From Prauserella endophytica (lineage in GTDB: Bacteria; Actinomycetota; Actinomycetes; Mycobacteriales; Pseudonocardiaceae): a DNA stretch of 64,000 bases. The notes beneath the pieces are model-generated. The model made no database searches. It was given only the letters and a program-made list of their open reading frames with translations, and was not told where the DNA came from. The position numbers and the translations under genes are program-made. Below, piece after piece: positions 39,720 through 46,799 of the stretch (positions within the stretch are counted from its first letter, which is position 1; each line of letters begins with the position of its first letter). The DNA lies in contig NZ_SWMS01000001.1 in the NCBI RefSeq assembly GCF_005146945.1, forward strand, positions 741,953 to 805,952, read 5' to 3'.

Positions 39720-40077
39720 GCTGATCGAACGGAGCCTGCGCACCGAAGATCTGCCGTCGACGTGCCTGCGGCTCGGCGTCGGCTGGGATCTCGACAGCGC
39801 GGCGCCGCCCGCGCGCGAGCGGGCCGTGCTGCCGCGGCGCACGCGTCCGGCCGTGGTCGCGACGAGGCTCGTCGCCGCGTGCTGGCCCGCGGGGGACACG
39901 TGCCTGCGCCGGTGCCTGCTGATCGGGCACCGCCTGCGTGAGCTGGACCCGGTGCTGCGGATCGGCGTGCGGCGTGAGGACGGCGCGTTCTTCGCGCACT
40001 CGTGGCTGGAGATCGGCGGCCGCTCGCTCGACCCCGGCGCGTCGGCGTTCGCGACCCTCGGCGCTGCGGGGCGGTGA
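39658..40077 (+). CDS. lasso peptide leader peptidase (B2, transglutaminase-like)
   Basis: This is a 139-aa cysteine protease of the lasso B2 family that cuts the leader two residues after the conserved Thr. The catalytic triad can be read as Cys82 in GDTCLRRCLL, His114 in FFAHSWLEI and Asp125 in GRSLDPG. The GTG start at 39658 overlaps the preceding stop. The GTG of the kinase gene overlaps its end in turn. The upstream in-frame region is a duplicated start. Confidence 0.93.
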   Translation: MSVRGVVRFVAEVPRAVVTLALIERSLRTEDLPSTCLRLGVGWDLDSAAPPARERAVLPRRTRPAVVATRLVAACWPAGDTCLRRCLLIGHRLRELDPVLRIGVRREDGAFFAHSWLEIGGRSLDPGASAFATLGAAGR

Positions 40078-41024
40078 GCGGCGTGGCGTACCGGTACCGG
40101 GCGCACGGCTTGGGGATCGTGAGCGACCTGGAACTGCCGCTGCCGCCCGGTGATGGCCGCCACGAGGTGACCCTTCGCCTCGGCGAGGCGGTGGACGTCC
40201 CCCATCGGCGGCCGGAGGGGAAGCCGCTGGCGGAGCTGTCGCGCGAGGGCGGGCGGATGTTCTACGCGCTCGCTCGCGAGGGCGAGCGGACGGTGCTGCG
40301 TTACCCGGAGCTGGCCGAGTTCGCGGGCGACGCGGACCTCGCGGACGTGACCGCGCATCCGCAGCGCGGCGCCGATCCGGGACTGCTGTCGGTGCTGGCG
40401 TCGGGCACGCTGCTGGCGGTGCAGCTGCTGCTTCGAGGGCACCTAGTGCTGCATGCGAGCGCCGTGGAGGCCGAGGGGCGGGCCATCGCGTTCGTCGGCG
40501 CGTCGGGCATGGGCAAGTCGACGCTCGCCGCCGCGCTCTGCGGAGCCGGGTGCGGACTGGTGGCGGACGACGTGCTGCGGGTCGACCCCGCCGGCGCGAA
40601 CGGGTTCGTGGCGCATCCGGGAAGCACCGAGAGCCGGCTGCGCCCGAACGCGCGGCAACTGGCCGACTCGGCGCCTGGGTCTGCGGTGCGCCCCACCGCG
40701 GACGGCAGGCTGGCGCTGCGACCCGGTTCCCGTGCGGGTGGGCCGCTGCCGCTCGCGGCGTGCGTCGTACCCCGGCCGAGCCGGGAGGCGGGCGACGTCG
40801 TGGTGCGCCGGGTACCCCCTTCGAGGGCGCTGTTGTGGCTGTGCCGGTTCCCGCGCGTGCTCGGGTGGTCGGACCCCTCCTCGCTGGGGCACACCTTCCA
40901 GGCGCTCGGTGACCTCGTCGAACGCGTACCCCTCTTCGAGGCGACCGTCCCGTGGGGCCCGCCCTTCCGCCCGGAGATCCCGGGTCGCCTGCTGGCGGCC
41001 CTGGCGGAACCGGCAAGGGTGTGA
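40074..41024 (+). CDS. HPr-kinase-like lasso peptide kinase
   Basis: This is a 316-aa protein whose C-terminal half is an HPrK/P-type kinase domain: LVLHASAVE (His128), the Walker A motif GASGMGKST at residues 142-150, then VADDVLRVD and HPGSTESRLRP. Homologues in lasso clusters (the ThcoK/PadeK group) phosphorylate the side chain of the precursor's C-terminal Ser. Both precursors here end in Ser, so that function fits. The GTG start overlaps the B2 stop. It is the last gene of the right-facing operon; the exporter gene converges on it with a repeat array between. Confidence 0.85.
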   Translation: MSGVAYRYRAHGLGIVSDLELPLPPGDGRHEVTLRLGEAVDVPHRRPEGKPLAELSREGGRMFYALAREGERTVLRYPELAEFAGDADLADVTAHPQRGADPGLLSVLASGTLLAVQLLLRGHLVLHASAVEAEGRAIAFVGASGMGKSTLAAALCGAGCGLVADDVLRVDPAGANGFVAHPGSTESRLRPNARQLADSAPGSAVRPTADGRLALRPGSRAGGPLPLAACVVPRPSREAGDVVVRRVPPSRALLWLCRFPRVLGWSDPSSLGHTFQALGDLVERVPLFEATVPWGPPFRPEIPGRLLAALAEPARV

Positions 41025-41027
41025 CCG

Positions 41028-41220
41028 CGCGAGTCCCCCGCTCTGACCCGCGAGTCCCCCTTTCCGGTCTGCGAGTTGCCCCTTCCGGTCTGCGAGTTGC
41101 CCCTTCGGGCCCGCGAGTTCCCCATTCGGCGGCCGTCGGGAGCGGGCAACTCGCGGTTGGGAGCGGGGGACTCGCGGGCTGGAGCGGGGGACTCGCCGGC
41201 TGGAGCGGGGGACTCGCGGG
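41028..41220. repeat. head-to-head array of ~21-bp GCGAGTCCCC repeats
   Basis: The 198-bp gap between the convergent kinase and exporter genes is filled with about five forward units (CGCGAGTCCCCC or GCGAGTTGCCCC followed by a C/T-rich spacer) to about 41130. About four inverted units follow from about 41150 (GAGCGGGGGACTCGCGG). The whole can fold as a long imperfect hairpin and could terminate transcription from both sides. Unit spacers are too short and too alike for a CRISPR array. Confidence 0.85.
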
Positions 41221-41222
41221 CG

Positions 41223-42998
41223 TCAGCGGTAGGCCGCCGATTGGAGGGTGTACAGCTCGGCGTACTGGCCTGCCCTCGACATGAGCTCGTCGTGGGTGCC
41301 GCATTCGACGACGCGGCCACCATCGAGAACGTAGATGCGGTCGGCGAGACGCGTGCTGGAGAACCGGTGCGAGATGAGCAGGGCCGCGCGGCCCCCGAGC
41401 ATGGCCCGCACGTCGGCGAACAGCTCGTACTCGGCACGCGGGTCGAGGGACGCGGCGGGCTCGTCGAGCACCACCAGCCCCGTGTCGCGGTACAACGCTC
41501 TCGCCAGGGCCACCCGCTGCCACTGCCCACCGGACAGGTCCACACCCTCGTCGAGGTCGCGGCCGAGCATCGTGTCGAGCCCGTCGGGCAGTTCCCGCGT
41601 CGCCGCGAGCAGGCCCGCGCGCTTGGCGGCGTCCTCGAGGTCGGCGTCGTCGCGGTACCCGTCGCTGATCACGATGTTCTCGCGCAGCGTCAGCTGGTAG
41701 CGCACGAAGTCCTGGAAGATCACGGTCACCGACGCCCGCACGTCGGCGGCGGGCACGACGGCGCCGTCCCACCGGCGGGAGCCCGTGTCCGGCGCGTACA
41801 GCCCGGCCGCGATCTTGGCGAGCGTGGTCTTTCCGGAGCCGTTCTCGCCGACCAGCGCCACGACCTCGCCCGCGCCGATCCGGATGTCGACCCCGTCCAC
41901 CGCGGGCCGCTCCTGACCCGGGTAGCGGAAGGTGACGTCGCACAAAGCGATCCCCTCGGTGAGCGTTCGCTTGCGCCCGCGCGGCGCGGCCGGCGGCACC
42001 GAGGCGACGAACCGTTCGAGATCCGCGAGGAACGGGGCCGACTCGAACAGGCCCCCGATCGATGTGAACAGCGTGTTGAGCTGCCCGGACAGCAACCGCA
42101 CGGCGATCGCGGCCGCACCGGCCTCCGGTAACCCGATTCGTCCCTGCCGCACGAGCGCGACGATCGCGAGCAGCGCACCCGTCAACGCCGCCGCGACCCC
42201 GAGCGTGGTCAGCGCGGCGATCAGCTGCCGGTGCCGCACCTGCCCGCGCAGGCCGGCGTTCACCTCGTGGTTGAGCTCTGCGTGCTTCTCCCGCAGCCGT
42301 CCGGCCGAGTCGAACGCGCGCAGCTCGGCGGCGTAGGGCCGCTGCGTGAGCAGCTGCCGCAGGTAGTTGCGCCGCCTGGCGAACGGCGTGAGCCGGTGGG
42401 CGAACGCGAACTCGGTGCGGCTCGCCCAGCGCGAGAGCAGCACCGCTGGCAGCCCGGCCGCGAGCAGGATCGGCACCAGCAGCGGCTCGACGCCGATCAG
42501 CACCGCCGACAGCGTCACCACGCCGAGCAGGCTGCCGGTGAGCCCCAGCAGCGAGGTCGTGACGGTGAACGGCCTCGTCAGCGCGTTCTGCTGGATTCGC
42601 TCGAGCGAGGTCGCGAAGCCGGACGACTCGTAGGTCACCAGGTCGGCGCGCGCGGTGGTGTCGAGCAGCCGGTCCCACACCCGCTGCGAGACCCGCTCAC
42701 CGAGCAGCCGGTGCTGCTGGGTCTGGAGTGGACCGACCGACCCGGACAGCGCGGTCGCGAGCGCGAGCAGCAGCAGCGACGGGGTGATCCCGAGTGCGGC
42801 GTCCTCGGGCTGCAGCAACGCGTCGAAGGTGAGCTTGCCCGCGGCGACCACGCCGAGTGCCGCGGTGGCGCCGATGATCTGGTACACCGAGGCGACCACC
42901 GCCCCCAGTGGATCGGCACGGCGAACCTCGCGCGCGGCGGCCGCGATCAGCCGCGGGGTGTTCACCGAGGCTCTGGCCACTTTTCGCAGGCGCACCAA
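41223..42998 (-). CDS. lasso peptide ABC exporter (fused membrane and ATPase domains)
   Basis: This is a 591-aa half-transporter. The membrane domain of about six helices (residues about 35-310) precedes an ATPase domain with the Walker A motif GENGSGKTT, the Q-loop VIFQDF, the signature LSGGQWQR, the Walker B motif LVVLDEP and the switch His in LISHRF. No N-terminal C39 peptidase is present, which fits leader removal by B2. In lasso clusters this protein exports the product and gives self-immunity. It is divergent from the precursor genes across 187 bp, and convergent with the kinase. Confidence 0.88.
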   Translation of the reverse strand: MVRLRKVARASVNTPRLIAAAAREVRRADPLGAVVASVYQIIGATAALGVVAAGKLTFDALLQPEDAALGITPSLLLLALATALSGSVGPLQTQQHRLLGERVSQRVWDRLLDTTARADLVTYESSGFATSLERIQQNALTRPFTVTTSLLGLTGSLLGVVTLSAVLIGVEPLLVPILLAAGLPAVLLSRWASRTEFAFAHRLTPFARRRNYLRQLLTQRPYAAELRAFDSAGRLREKHAELNHEVNAGLRGQVRHRQLIAALTTLGVAAALTGALLAIVALVRQGRIGLPEAGAAAIAVRLLSGQLNTLFTSIGGLFESAPFLADLERFVASVPPAAPRGRKRTLTEGIALCDVTFRYPGQERPAVDGVDIRIGAGEVVALVGENGSGKTTLAKIAAGLYAPDTGSRRWDGAVVPAADVRASVTVIFQDFVRYQLTLRENIVISDGYRDDADLEDAAKRAGLLAATRELPDGLDTMLGRDLDEGVDLSGGQWQRVALARALYRDTGLVVLDEPAASLDPRAEYELFADVRAMLGGRAALLISHRFSSTRLADRIYVLDGGRVVECGTHDELMSRAGQYAELYTLQSAAYR

Positions 42999-43090
42999 CC
43001 GATCTTATCCGCGGCGAGTGCGAAAACCGAGCCGCGCACAATACCTCAGCGGTACCGGTTTCGTTGCCGAGTGGACACGTTATCCGTCCA

Positions 43091-43100
43091 GGCGTAACGA
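43091..43100 (+). promoter_or_regulatory. GGCGTAACGA motif upstream of the lasso precursor genes
   Basis: GGCGTAACGA lies 85 bases before the first precursor, in the divergent region that also serves the exporter. It matches all ten bases of the box upstream of the PqqD-like gene. GGACAC precedes it at 43073-43078. Confidence 0.5.
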
Positions 43101-43185
43101 ATGCGCCGAAAGTACGAATGGTCTGCTAGGCGCGATGGTGTGCCTGTTTCGCCGTGGTTCCAATTGTTCGGAAAGGGGGTGCGGA

Positions 43186-43323
43186 ATGAAAGAAGTTTAC
43201 ACCGCTCCCGCGCTCGAAGAGATCGGTTCGGTAGCCGAGATCACGCTCGGACAGTCGCAGGGGAGCCGGCTCGACGCCGACTTCGCGGCGGGCACCGTCT
43301 TCGGTGACCTGACCTTCTCCTGA
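43186..43323 (+). CDS. lasso peptide precursor 1
   Basis: This 45-aa precursor was found by reading the DNA; the frame is too short for most gene callers. The leader has the lasso pattern Y5-x2-P8-x-L10-x3-G14-x5-T20 (YTAPALEEIG ... EIT). Cleavage after residue 21 puts Gly22 at core position 1 and Asp30 at position 9, giving a Gly1-Asp9 macrolactam. The core of 24 residues begins GQSQGSRLD and ends VFGDLTFS with a C-terminal Ser, the target of the lasso kinase. The ATG at 43186 has AAAGGGGGT upstream. It shares its C-terminal F-G-D-x-T-F-S with precursor 2. Confidence 0.92.
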   Translation: MKEVYTAPALEEIGSVAEITLGQSQGSRLDADFAAGTVFGDLTFS

Positions 43324-43364
43324 GGAGTTTGCCACTTCGACACACGGAGAGGAGGTGTACCCCA

Positions 43365-43511
43365 ATGCGCCAGCCGTACGTGCCACCCGAGCTCACCACT
43401 CTGGGGACGGTCGTGGAGATGACGCAGTCCGCTATCGGCGGGGACAACGCGGACAATTTGTCCTGGCTTCCGGTCCTCGGGCCGATTTTCGGCGACGATA
43501 CATTCTCCTGA
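43365..43511 (+). CDS. lasso peptide precursor 2
   Basis: This 48-aa precursor lies 41 bases after precursor 1. It has the same leader pattern, Y5-x2-P8-x-L10-x3-G14-x5-T20 (YVPPELTTLG ... EMT). The predicted core of 27 residues begins SAIGGDNAD, with Ser22 at position 1 and Asp30 at position 9, so a Ser1-Asp9 ring is expected, less common than Gly1. The tail reads GPIFGDDTFS, matching precursor 1. GGAGAGGAGG lies upstream of the ATG at 43365; the in-frame upstream ATG is unlikely. Trp34 and Pro36 just after the ring could help to hold the thread. Confidence 0.9.
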   Translation: MRQPYVPPELTTLGTVVEMTQSAIGGDNADNLSWLPVLGPIFGDDTFS

Positions 43512-43519
43512 CGGATCAG

Positions 43520-43552
43520 CCACGGGGCCGAAGAATGTGCACGGCCCCGTGG
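43520..43552 (+). terminator. hairpin between precursor 2 and cyclase 2
   Basis: A perfect 11-bp stem, CCACGGGGCCG and CGGCCCCGTGG, encloses an 11-base loop nine bases after the precursor 2 stop. There is no T-run, so it would be a leaky terminator or an mRNA 3'-end stabiliser. Either would give far more precursor than cyclase transcript. Confidence 0.75.
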
Positions 43553-43602
43553 CCCGTTGGCGTGTCACGAATTCGAACGGCTGCCCGAAAGAAAGGTGCT
43601 CC

Positions 43603-44772
43603 ATGGGCAACCTGTACACAATGGACGAGCTGGAGATCGTGGGTGGCTGGGTCAACGGCTACGAGCGGGTGCCGCTGCCACAGCCTCCGTACGGCTCGCC
43701 GCGGCAGGTGCTCGACCGGATCCTGCTGACGCACCTGACCCGCTCGCCCTGTCTGCTCGCGTTCTCCGGGGGCAGGGACTCGTCGGTGCTGCTCGCGGCG
43801 GCGGTCCACGCCGCGCGCCGGGAGGGTCTGCCGTTGCCGGTTCCGGTGACACTCACCTACCCGAACGCGCCCGCCACCGACGAGGCGCAGTGGCAGCAGG
43901 CGGTGCTGGACCACCTGGGCGTGCACGAACGTGTGGTGCTCTCGGTGCTGGACGAGCACGATCCGATCGGCCCCGTCGCCGCGCCGCTGTTACGCGAGCA
44001 CGGTCTACTGTGGCCACCCAACATCGCGCCAACGTGGCGCATGATGAACCTCGCCCGCGGTGGGGTGCTGCTCACCGGCGAGAGCGGCGACGAGGTGTTC
44101 GGCCTCAAGCGCATCACGCCGTTGACGAAGGTGCTCAAGGCCAGGGGCAAGGTCCGCCCGCAGGTCTATCCCTACATCGCGCGGGCGTTCGCTCCGGCGG
44201 TGGTGCGCAGGCGCTGGGCGCTGCGCCACCACTACCGCAGGCCCTGGCTGCGGGACGACGTCGCGCGGCTGCTCGCGCGCAGGGACGCCGACGACATCGC
44301 CGCGTCGTCGCTGCACGCCGGGCAGCACGCCTGGCAGTTCGCGACGCGCCGGAGCGTGCGCCGCGCCTACGAGACGGTCCGCACGCTCGGTGAGTCGATC
44401 GGGGTCACCTACGTCCAGACCTTCGGTGAGCTGGAGTTCGTCGCCGCAGTGCGCGAGGCGGCCGGGTTCTGGGGCTGGAGCGGCCGTACCGACGCGATGC
44501 GCTCGCTTTTCGGTGACCTGTTGCCGCGTACGGTCCTGGAGCGTGACAGCAAGGCCGCTTTCGCCTCGGCGTTGTTCACCAGCCACACGCGTGAGTTCGC
44601 CGAGAGCTGGGCCGGTGACGGGGTCGACGCGGACCTGGTCGACCCCGGCGTGCTGCGGCGCATCTGGCTCTCCGATACGCCCTCGGCGCCTTCGATGACG
44701 CTGCTGCAGCAGGCGTGGCTGTCCACTCAGGACCGGGCCGCGCGGCCTCTGCGCACCTCGCGCACGGCGTAG
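43603..44772 (+). CDS. lasso peptide macrolactam synthetase 2 (short AsnB-like cyclase)
   Basis: This second 389-aa cyclase is equal in length to cyclase 1 and also lacks an N-terminal amidotransferase-like domain. It has the PP-loop SGGRDS at residues 55-60, the TGESGDEVFGLKR block at about 160, and a C-terminal ERDSKAAFAS block. The start MGNLYTMDEL at 43603 has GAAAGG upstream. Leu130 uses the rare codon TTA. It is downstream of both precursors and the hairpin, and its end overlaps the convergent nucleotidyltransferase gene by 46 bases. It may serve one precursor specifically or form a pair with cyclase 1 (inference). Confidence 0.87.
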   Translation: MGNLYTMDELEIVGGWVNGYERVPLPQPPYGSPRQVLDRILLTHLTRSPCLLAFSGGRDSSVLLAAAVHAARREGLPLPVPVTLTYPNAPATDEAQWQQAVLDHLGVHERVVLSVLDEHDPIGPVAAPLLREHGLLWPPNIAPTWRMMNLARGGVLLTGESGDEVFGLKRITPLTKVLKARGKVRPQVYPYIARAFAPAVVRRRWALRHHYRRPWLRDDVARLLARRDADDIAASSLHAGQHAWQFATRRSVRRAYETVRTLGESIGVTYVQTFGELEFVAAVREAAGFWGWSGRTDAMRSLFGDLLPRTVLERDSKAAFASALFTSHTREFAESWAGDGVDADLVDPGVLRRIWLSDTPSAPSMTLLQQAWLSTQDRAARPLRTSRTA

Positions 44773-45857
44773 CCGAACCGGCTCAGCGCCGAGCGGTGCC
44801 TGCCCGCGACGTACTCGGCGTCCGGCAGCAGCAGCGCCCGCACGTACGCGGTCCGGTCGCGCCACGGCAGCACCCGCACCGTGGCGAGCGCCTGCGCGGC
44901 GAACGTCTTGTTCGCGTGGGTGTGCAGGGCCAGCCACGACACCTCGCGCCTGGTGGGCACGTAGCCGGGTGCCCATCGCGTCAGCTCGCCGTTGGCAGGC
45001 AGCCCGAGCAGCCGGGTGCAGTCGGCGACCGCAGCGGCGACGACCGCCTGGATGCCCCACTCGCGCGCGATGCTCAGGATCGCCGCGCCATCGGGGTCGG
45101 CCCAGCGCAGCATCTCCGCGATGTCGCGCAGTGAGCCGAGCCGCAGCGGCCAGTCGCCGAGCGCGGCGTGGTAGCAGGCGTGCAGGAAACGGTTGCGGCG
45201 CGAGAGCGCGCGCAGCTGGTGGCCGCCGAGCTCGAACGCCTCGCCTTCGTCCCACAGCGACTCCAGCCGCACCAGCCTGCCCCACGGCCCGAGCACGAAG
45301 GTCCGGTGCAGGTCGAGCTCGTAGCCCGCGGCGTGGCGAAGTGTGGTCCCCTTGTCGAAGCGGCGGTCGAACCCCGGCGACGGCTCGGCGAGCGTCCTCA
45401 CGAGGCCCGCCGTGCCGAGCGTGGTGACCGCGCGTTCGAAGTCGGCTGCCCGCACGAGCACGTCGAGGTCGATGAACGAGCGCAGCGCGGGCTCGCGGTA
45501 GTCGAGCCGCGCCACCGCGCTGCCCTTGAGCACCCTGCTGTCGATGCCTGCCTCGCCGAGCAGGCGCACGAGGGAGAGCAGCGCCTGCTCCAGCGACAAC
45601 ACGCGCAGCAGGCCGGCGCGGTGGAGGGCGCGCGCGTCGGCGGCCTGCCGGTCGCGCGTTGGCAGGCGCCCTTCCCCGACGGCCTGGCGCAGCGGGCCGA
45701 GCACACGGTGCTCGCGTGCAGCGGCCAGCAGCGCGGTCCACGCCTTGTCGCCGAGCGGTTCGGCGGGAAAGATGCGCGCGGCACCGGGCAGGCCGTGACC
45801 TGCGACGGCGAGCAACGTGGCTGGGTAGTGCTCCTCACCGCAGACCCGACGCGCCAT
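44727..45857 (-). CDS. NTP_transf_5-type nucleotidyltransferase, probable lasso tailoring enzyme
   Basis: This is a 376-aa member of the uncharacterised nucleotidyltransferase family often found in kinase-containing lasso clusters (the paeninodin and pseudomycoidin type). The NTase core shows LKGSAVARLDY (Gly112-Ser113) and SFIDLDVLV (Asp130, Asp132), the G-S and D-x-D metal site. The ATG at 45857 lies four bases after the stop of the methyltransferase gene, so the two form a small operon. It may modify the phosphorylated C-terminus of the lasso peptide (inference). Confidence 0.82.
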   Translation of the reverse strand: MARRVCGEEHYPATLLAVAGHGLPGAARIFPAEPLGDKAWTALLAAAREHRVLGPLRQAVGEGRLPTRDRQAADARALHRAGLLRVLSLEQALLSLVRLLGEAGIDSRVLKGSAVARLDYREPALRSFIDLDVLVRAADFERAVTTLGTAGLVRTLAEPSPGFDRRFDKGTTLRHAAGYELDLHRTFVLGPWGRLVRLESLWDEGEAFELGGHQLRALSRRNRFLHACYHAALGDWPLRLGSLRDIAEMLRWADPDGAAILSIAREWGIQAVVAAAVADCTRLLGLPANGELTRWAPGYVPTRREVSWLALHTHANKTFAAQALATVRVLPWRDRTAYVRALLLPDAEYVAGRHRSALSRFGYAVREVRRGRAARS

Positions 45858-45861
45858 CGCC

Positions 45862-46722
45862 TCAGCCCTTGCCGTACCAGGCGATGCCGGTGCCGTCGCC
45901 CGGATGCCAGTGGTTCTCGGGCCGCTCCTGGAAGTACAGGAACCGGCGGCCGGTCTTCTCGGCATGCTGGATCAGCACGTCGGTCTCGGCCGCGTTGTCG
46001 GTGACCAGCAGCGCGTTCTCCGCGAGCTTGTCCTCCATGAGCGTGAACTCGGCGCTCTCGTGCTCGGGGCTGTGCCAGCTGTCGTGGATGAAGAGGTCGA
46101 CGGGCTCGGTCAGCGCCGGGATGGTCTCCAGCGAGTCGCCCCTGCGCACGTCGACCACCTCGCGGTAGGGGCTCTGGATCAGGTACCCGGCGTCGGGGTT
46201 GATGTCGAGTGCGCTGAGCCTGCCGGGGTGTCCGTCGGCGGCGTTGCGCAGCAGGGCCGATGCGATGAGGCACGAGCCGAGCCCCTTGTCGATGCCCGAC
46301 TCCACCACGTGCTTCGGCCGGAGGGCGCGCACCAGCGCGTACCAGCCGATGCGGCGGCCGTAGCGCACCACCTCGTCGGCGAGGCCGCGCCGGTCGCTCG
46401 TGGCGACGCCGTGGGCGACCAGCGTGCGCAGCGCGTCGTCACCTTCCACCTCGTCGAGCCAGTTGCGGAAAGCACTGACGTCCAGCCCGGTCACGGCCGA
46501 GAGGAACCACGCGAGGTGCTCCCGGTTGCGGGGCGAGAGGTCGTAGGTGAAGTTGTGGTGTTCCCTGGAGGTGAAGAGCCAGCGCGCGGACTTCCCGACC
46601 ACCTGCGCGTCGTGTTTGAGCACGCTCATCGCGCGGATGGGGAACGCCGCGACCGGGGCCAGTCTGCTGCGCGCGATCCTGCGGCTCAGGGCACTGGATT
46701 GGCTGAATGCACCTGTTCTCAC
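45862..46722 (-). CDS. class I SAM-dependent methyltransferase
   Basis: This is a 286-aa protein with a Methyltransf_24-like SAM fold. It has HVVESGIDKGLGS as motif I, SALDINPDA as motif II, and a DLFIHDSWHSPEH acidic loop with a nearby His. An N-terminal helical domain of about 100 residues precedes it. I take the GTG at 46722 as the start, but ATG 46629 is possible. Being co-transcribed with the NTase, it could methylate the lasso peptide, or it could belong to the polysaccharide locus to its right. Confidence 0.72.
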   Translation of the reverse strand: MRTGAFSQSSALSRRIARSRLAPVAAFPIRAMSVLKHDAQVVGKSARWLFTSREHHNFTYDLSPRNREHLAWFLSAVTGLDVSAFRNWLDEVEGDDALRTLVAHGVATSDRRGLADEVVRYGRRIGWYALVRALRPKHVVESGIDKGLGSCLIASALLRNAADGHPGRLSALDINPDAGYLIQSPYREVVDVRRGDSLETIPALTEPVDLFIHDSWHSPEHESAEFTLMEDKLAENALLVTDNAAETDVLIQHAEKTGRRFLYFQERPENHWHPGDGTGIAWYGKG

Positions 46723-46799
46723 TGTCGGTTTCCGTTCTTCGAGGCAACTGGTGCGAGCGTTGCTGGTCGTTCGGGTTTCCGGGGCGGGTGTTTCCGGTT

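Noticed and set aside
41028..41220. CRISPR array
   Set aside because: The units are about 21 bp with near-identical short spacers, inverted halfway through, and no cas genes are near.
39358..42678. A 1106-codon minus-strand open frame across the lasso genes
   Set aside because: It is antisense to well-supported lasso genes, with Arg/Pro/Ala-rich low-complexity composition typical of GC-rich shadow frames, and no recognisable domain.
43365..43511. Ring closure through Asp6 rather than Asp9 in precursor 2
   Set aside because: A six-residue ring is too small for a known lasso fold, whereas Asp9 aligns with precursor 1 and gives the usual nine-residue ring.
43329..43511. A 60-codon version of precursor 2 starting at 43329
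   Set aside because: The upstream ATG lacks a ribosome-binding site and would add an unrelated leader, while ATG 43365 has GGAGAGGAGG and aligns with precursor 1.
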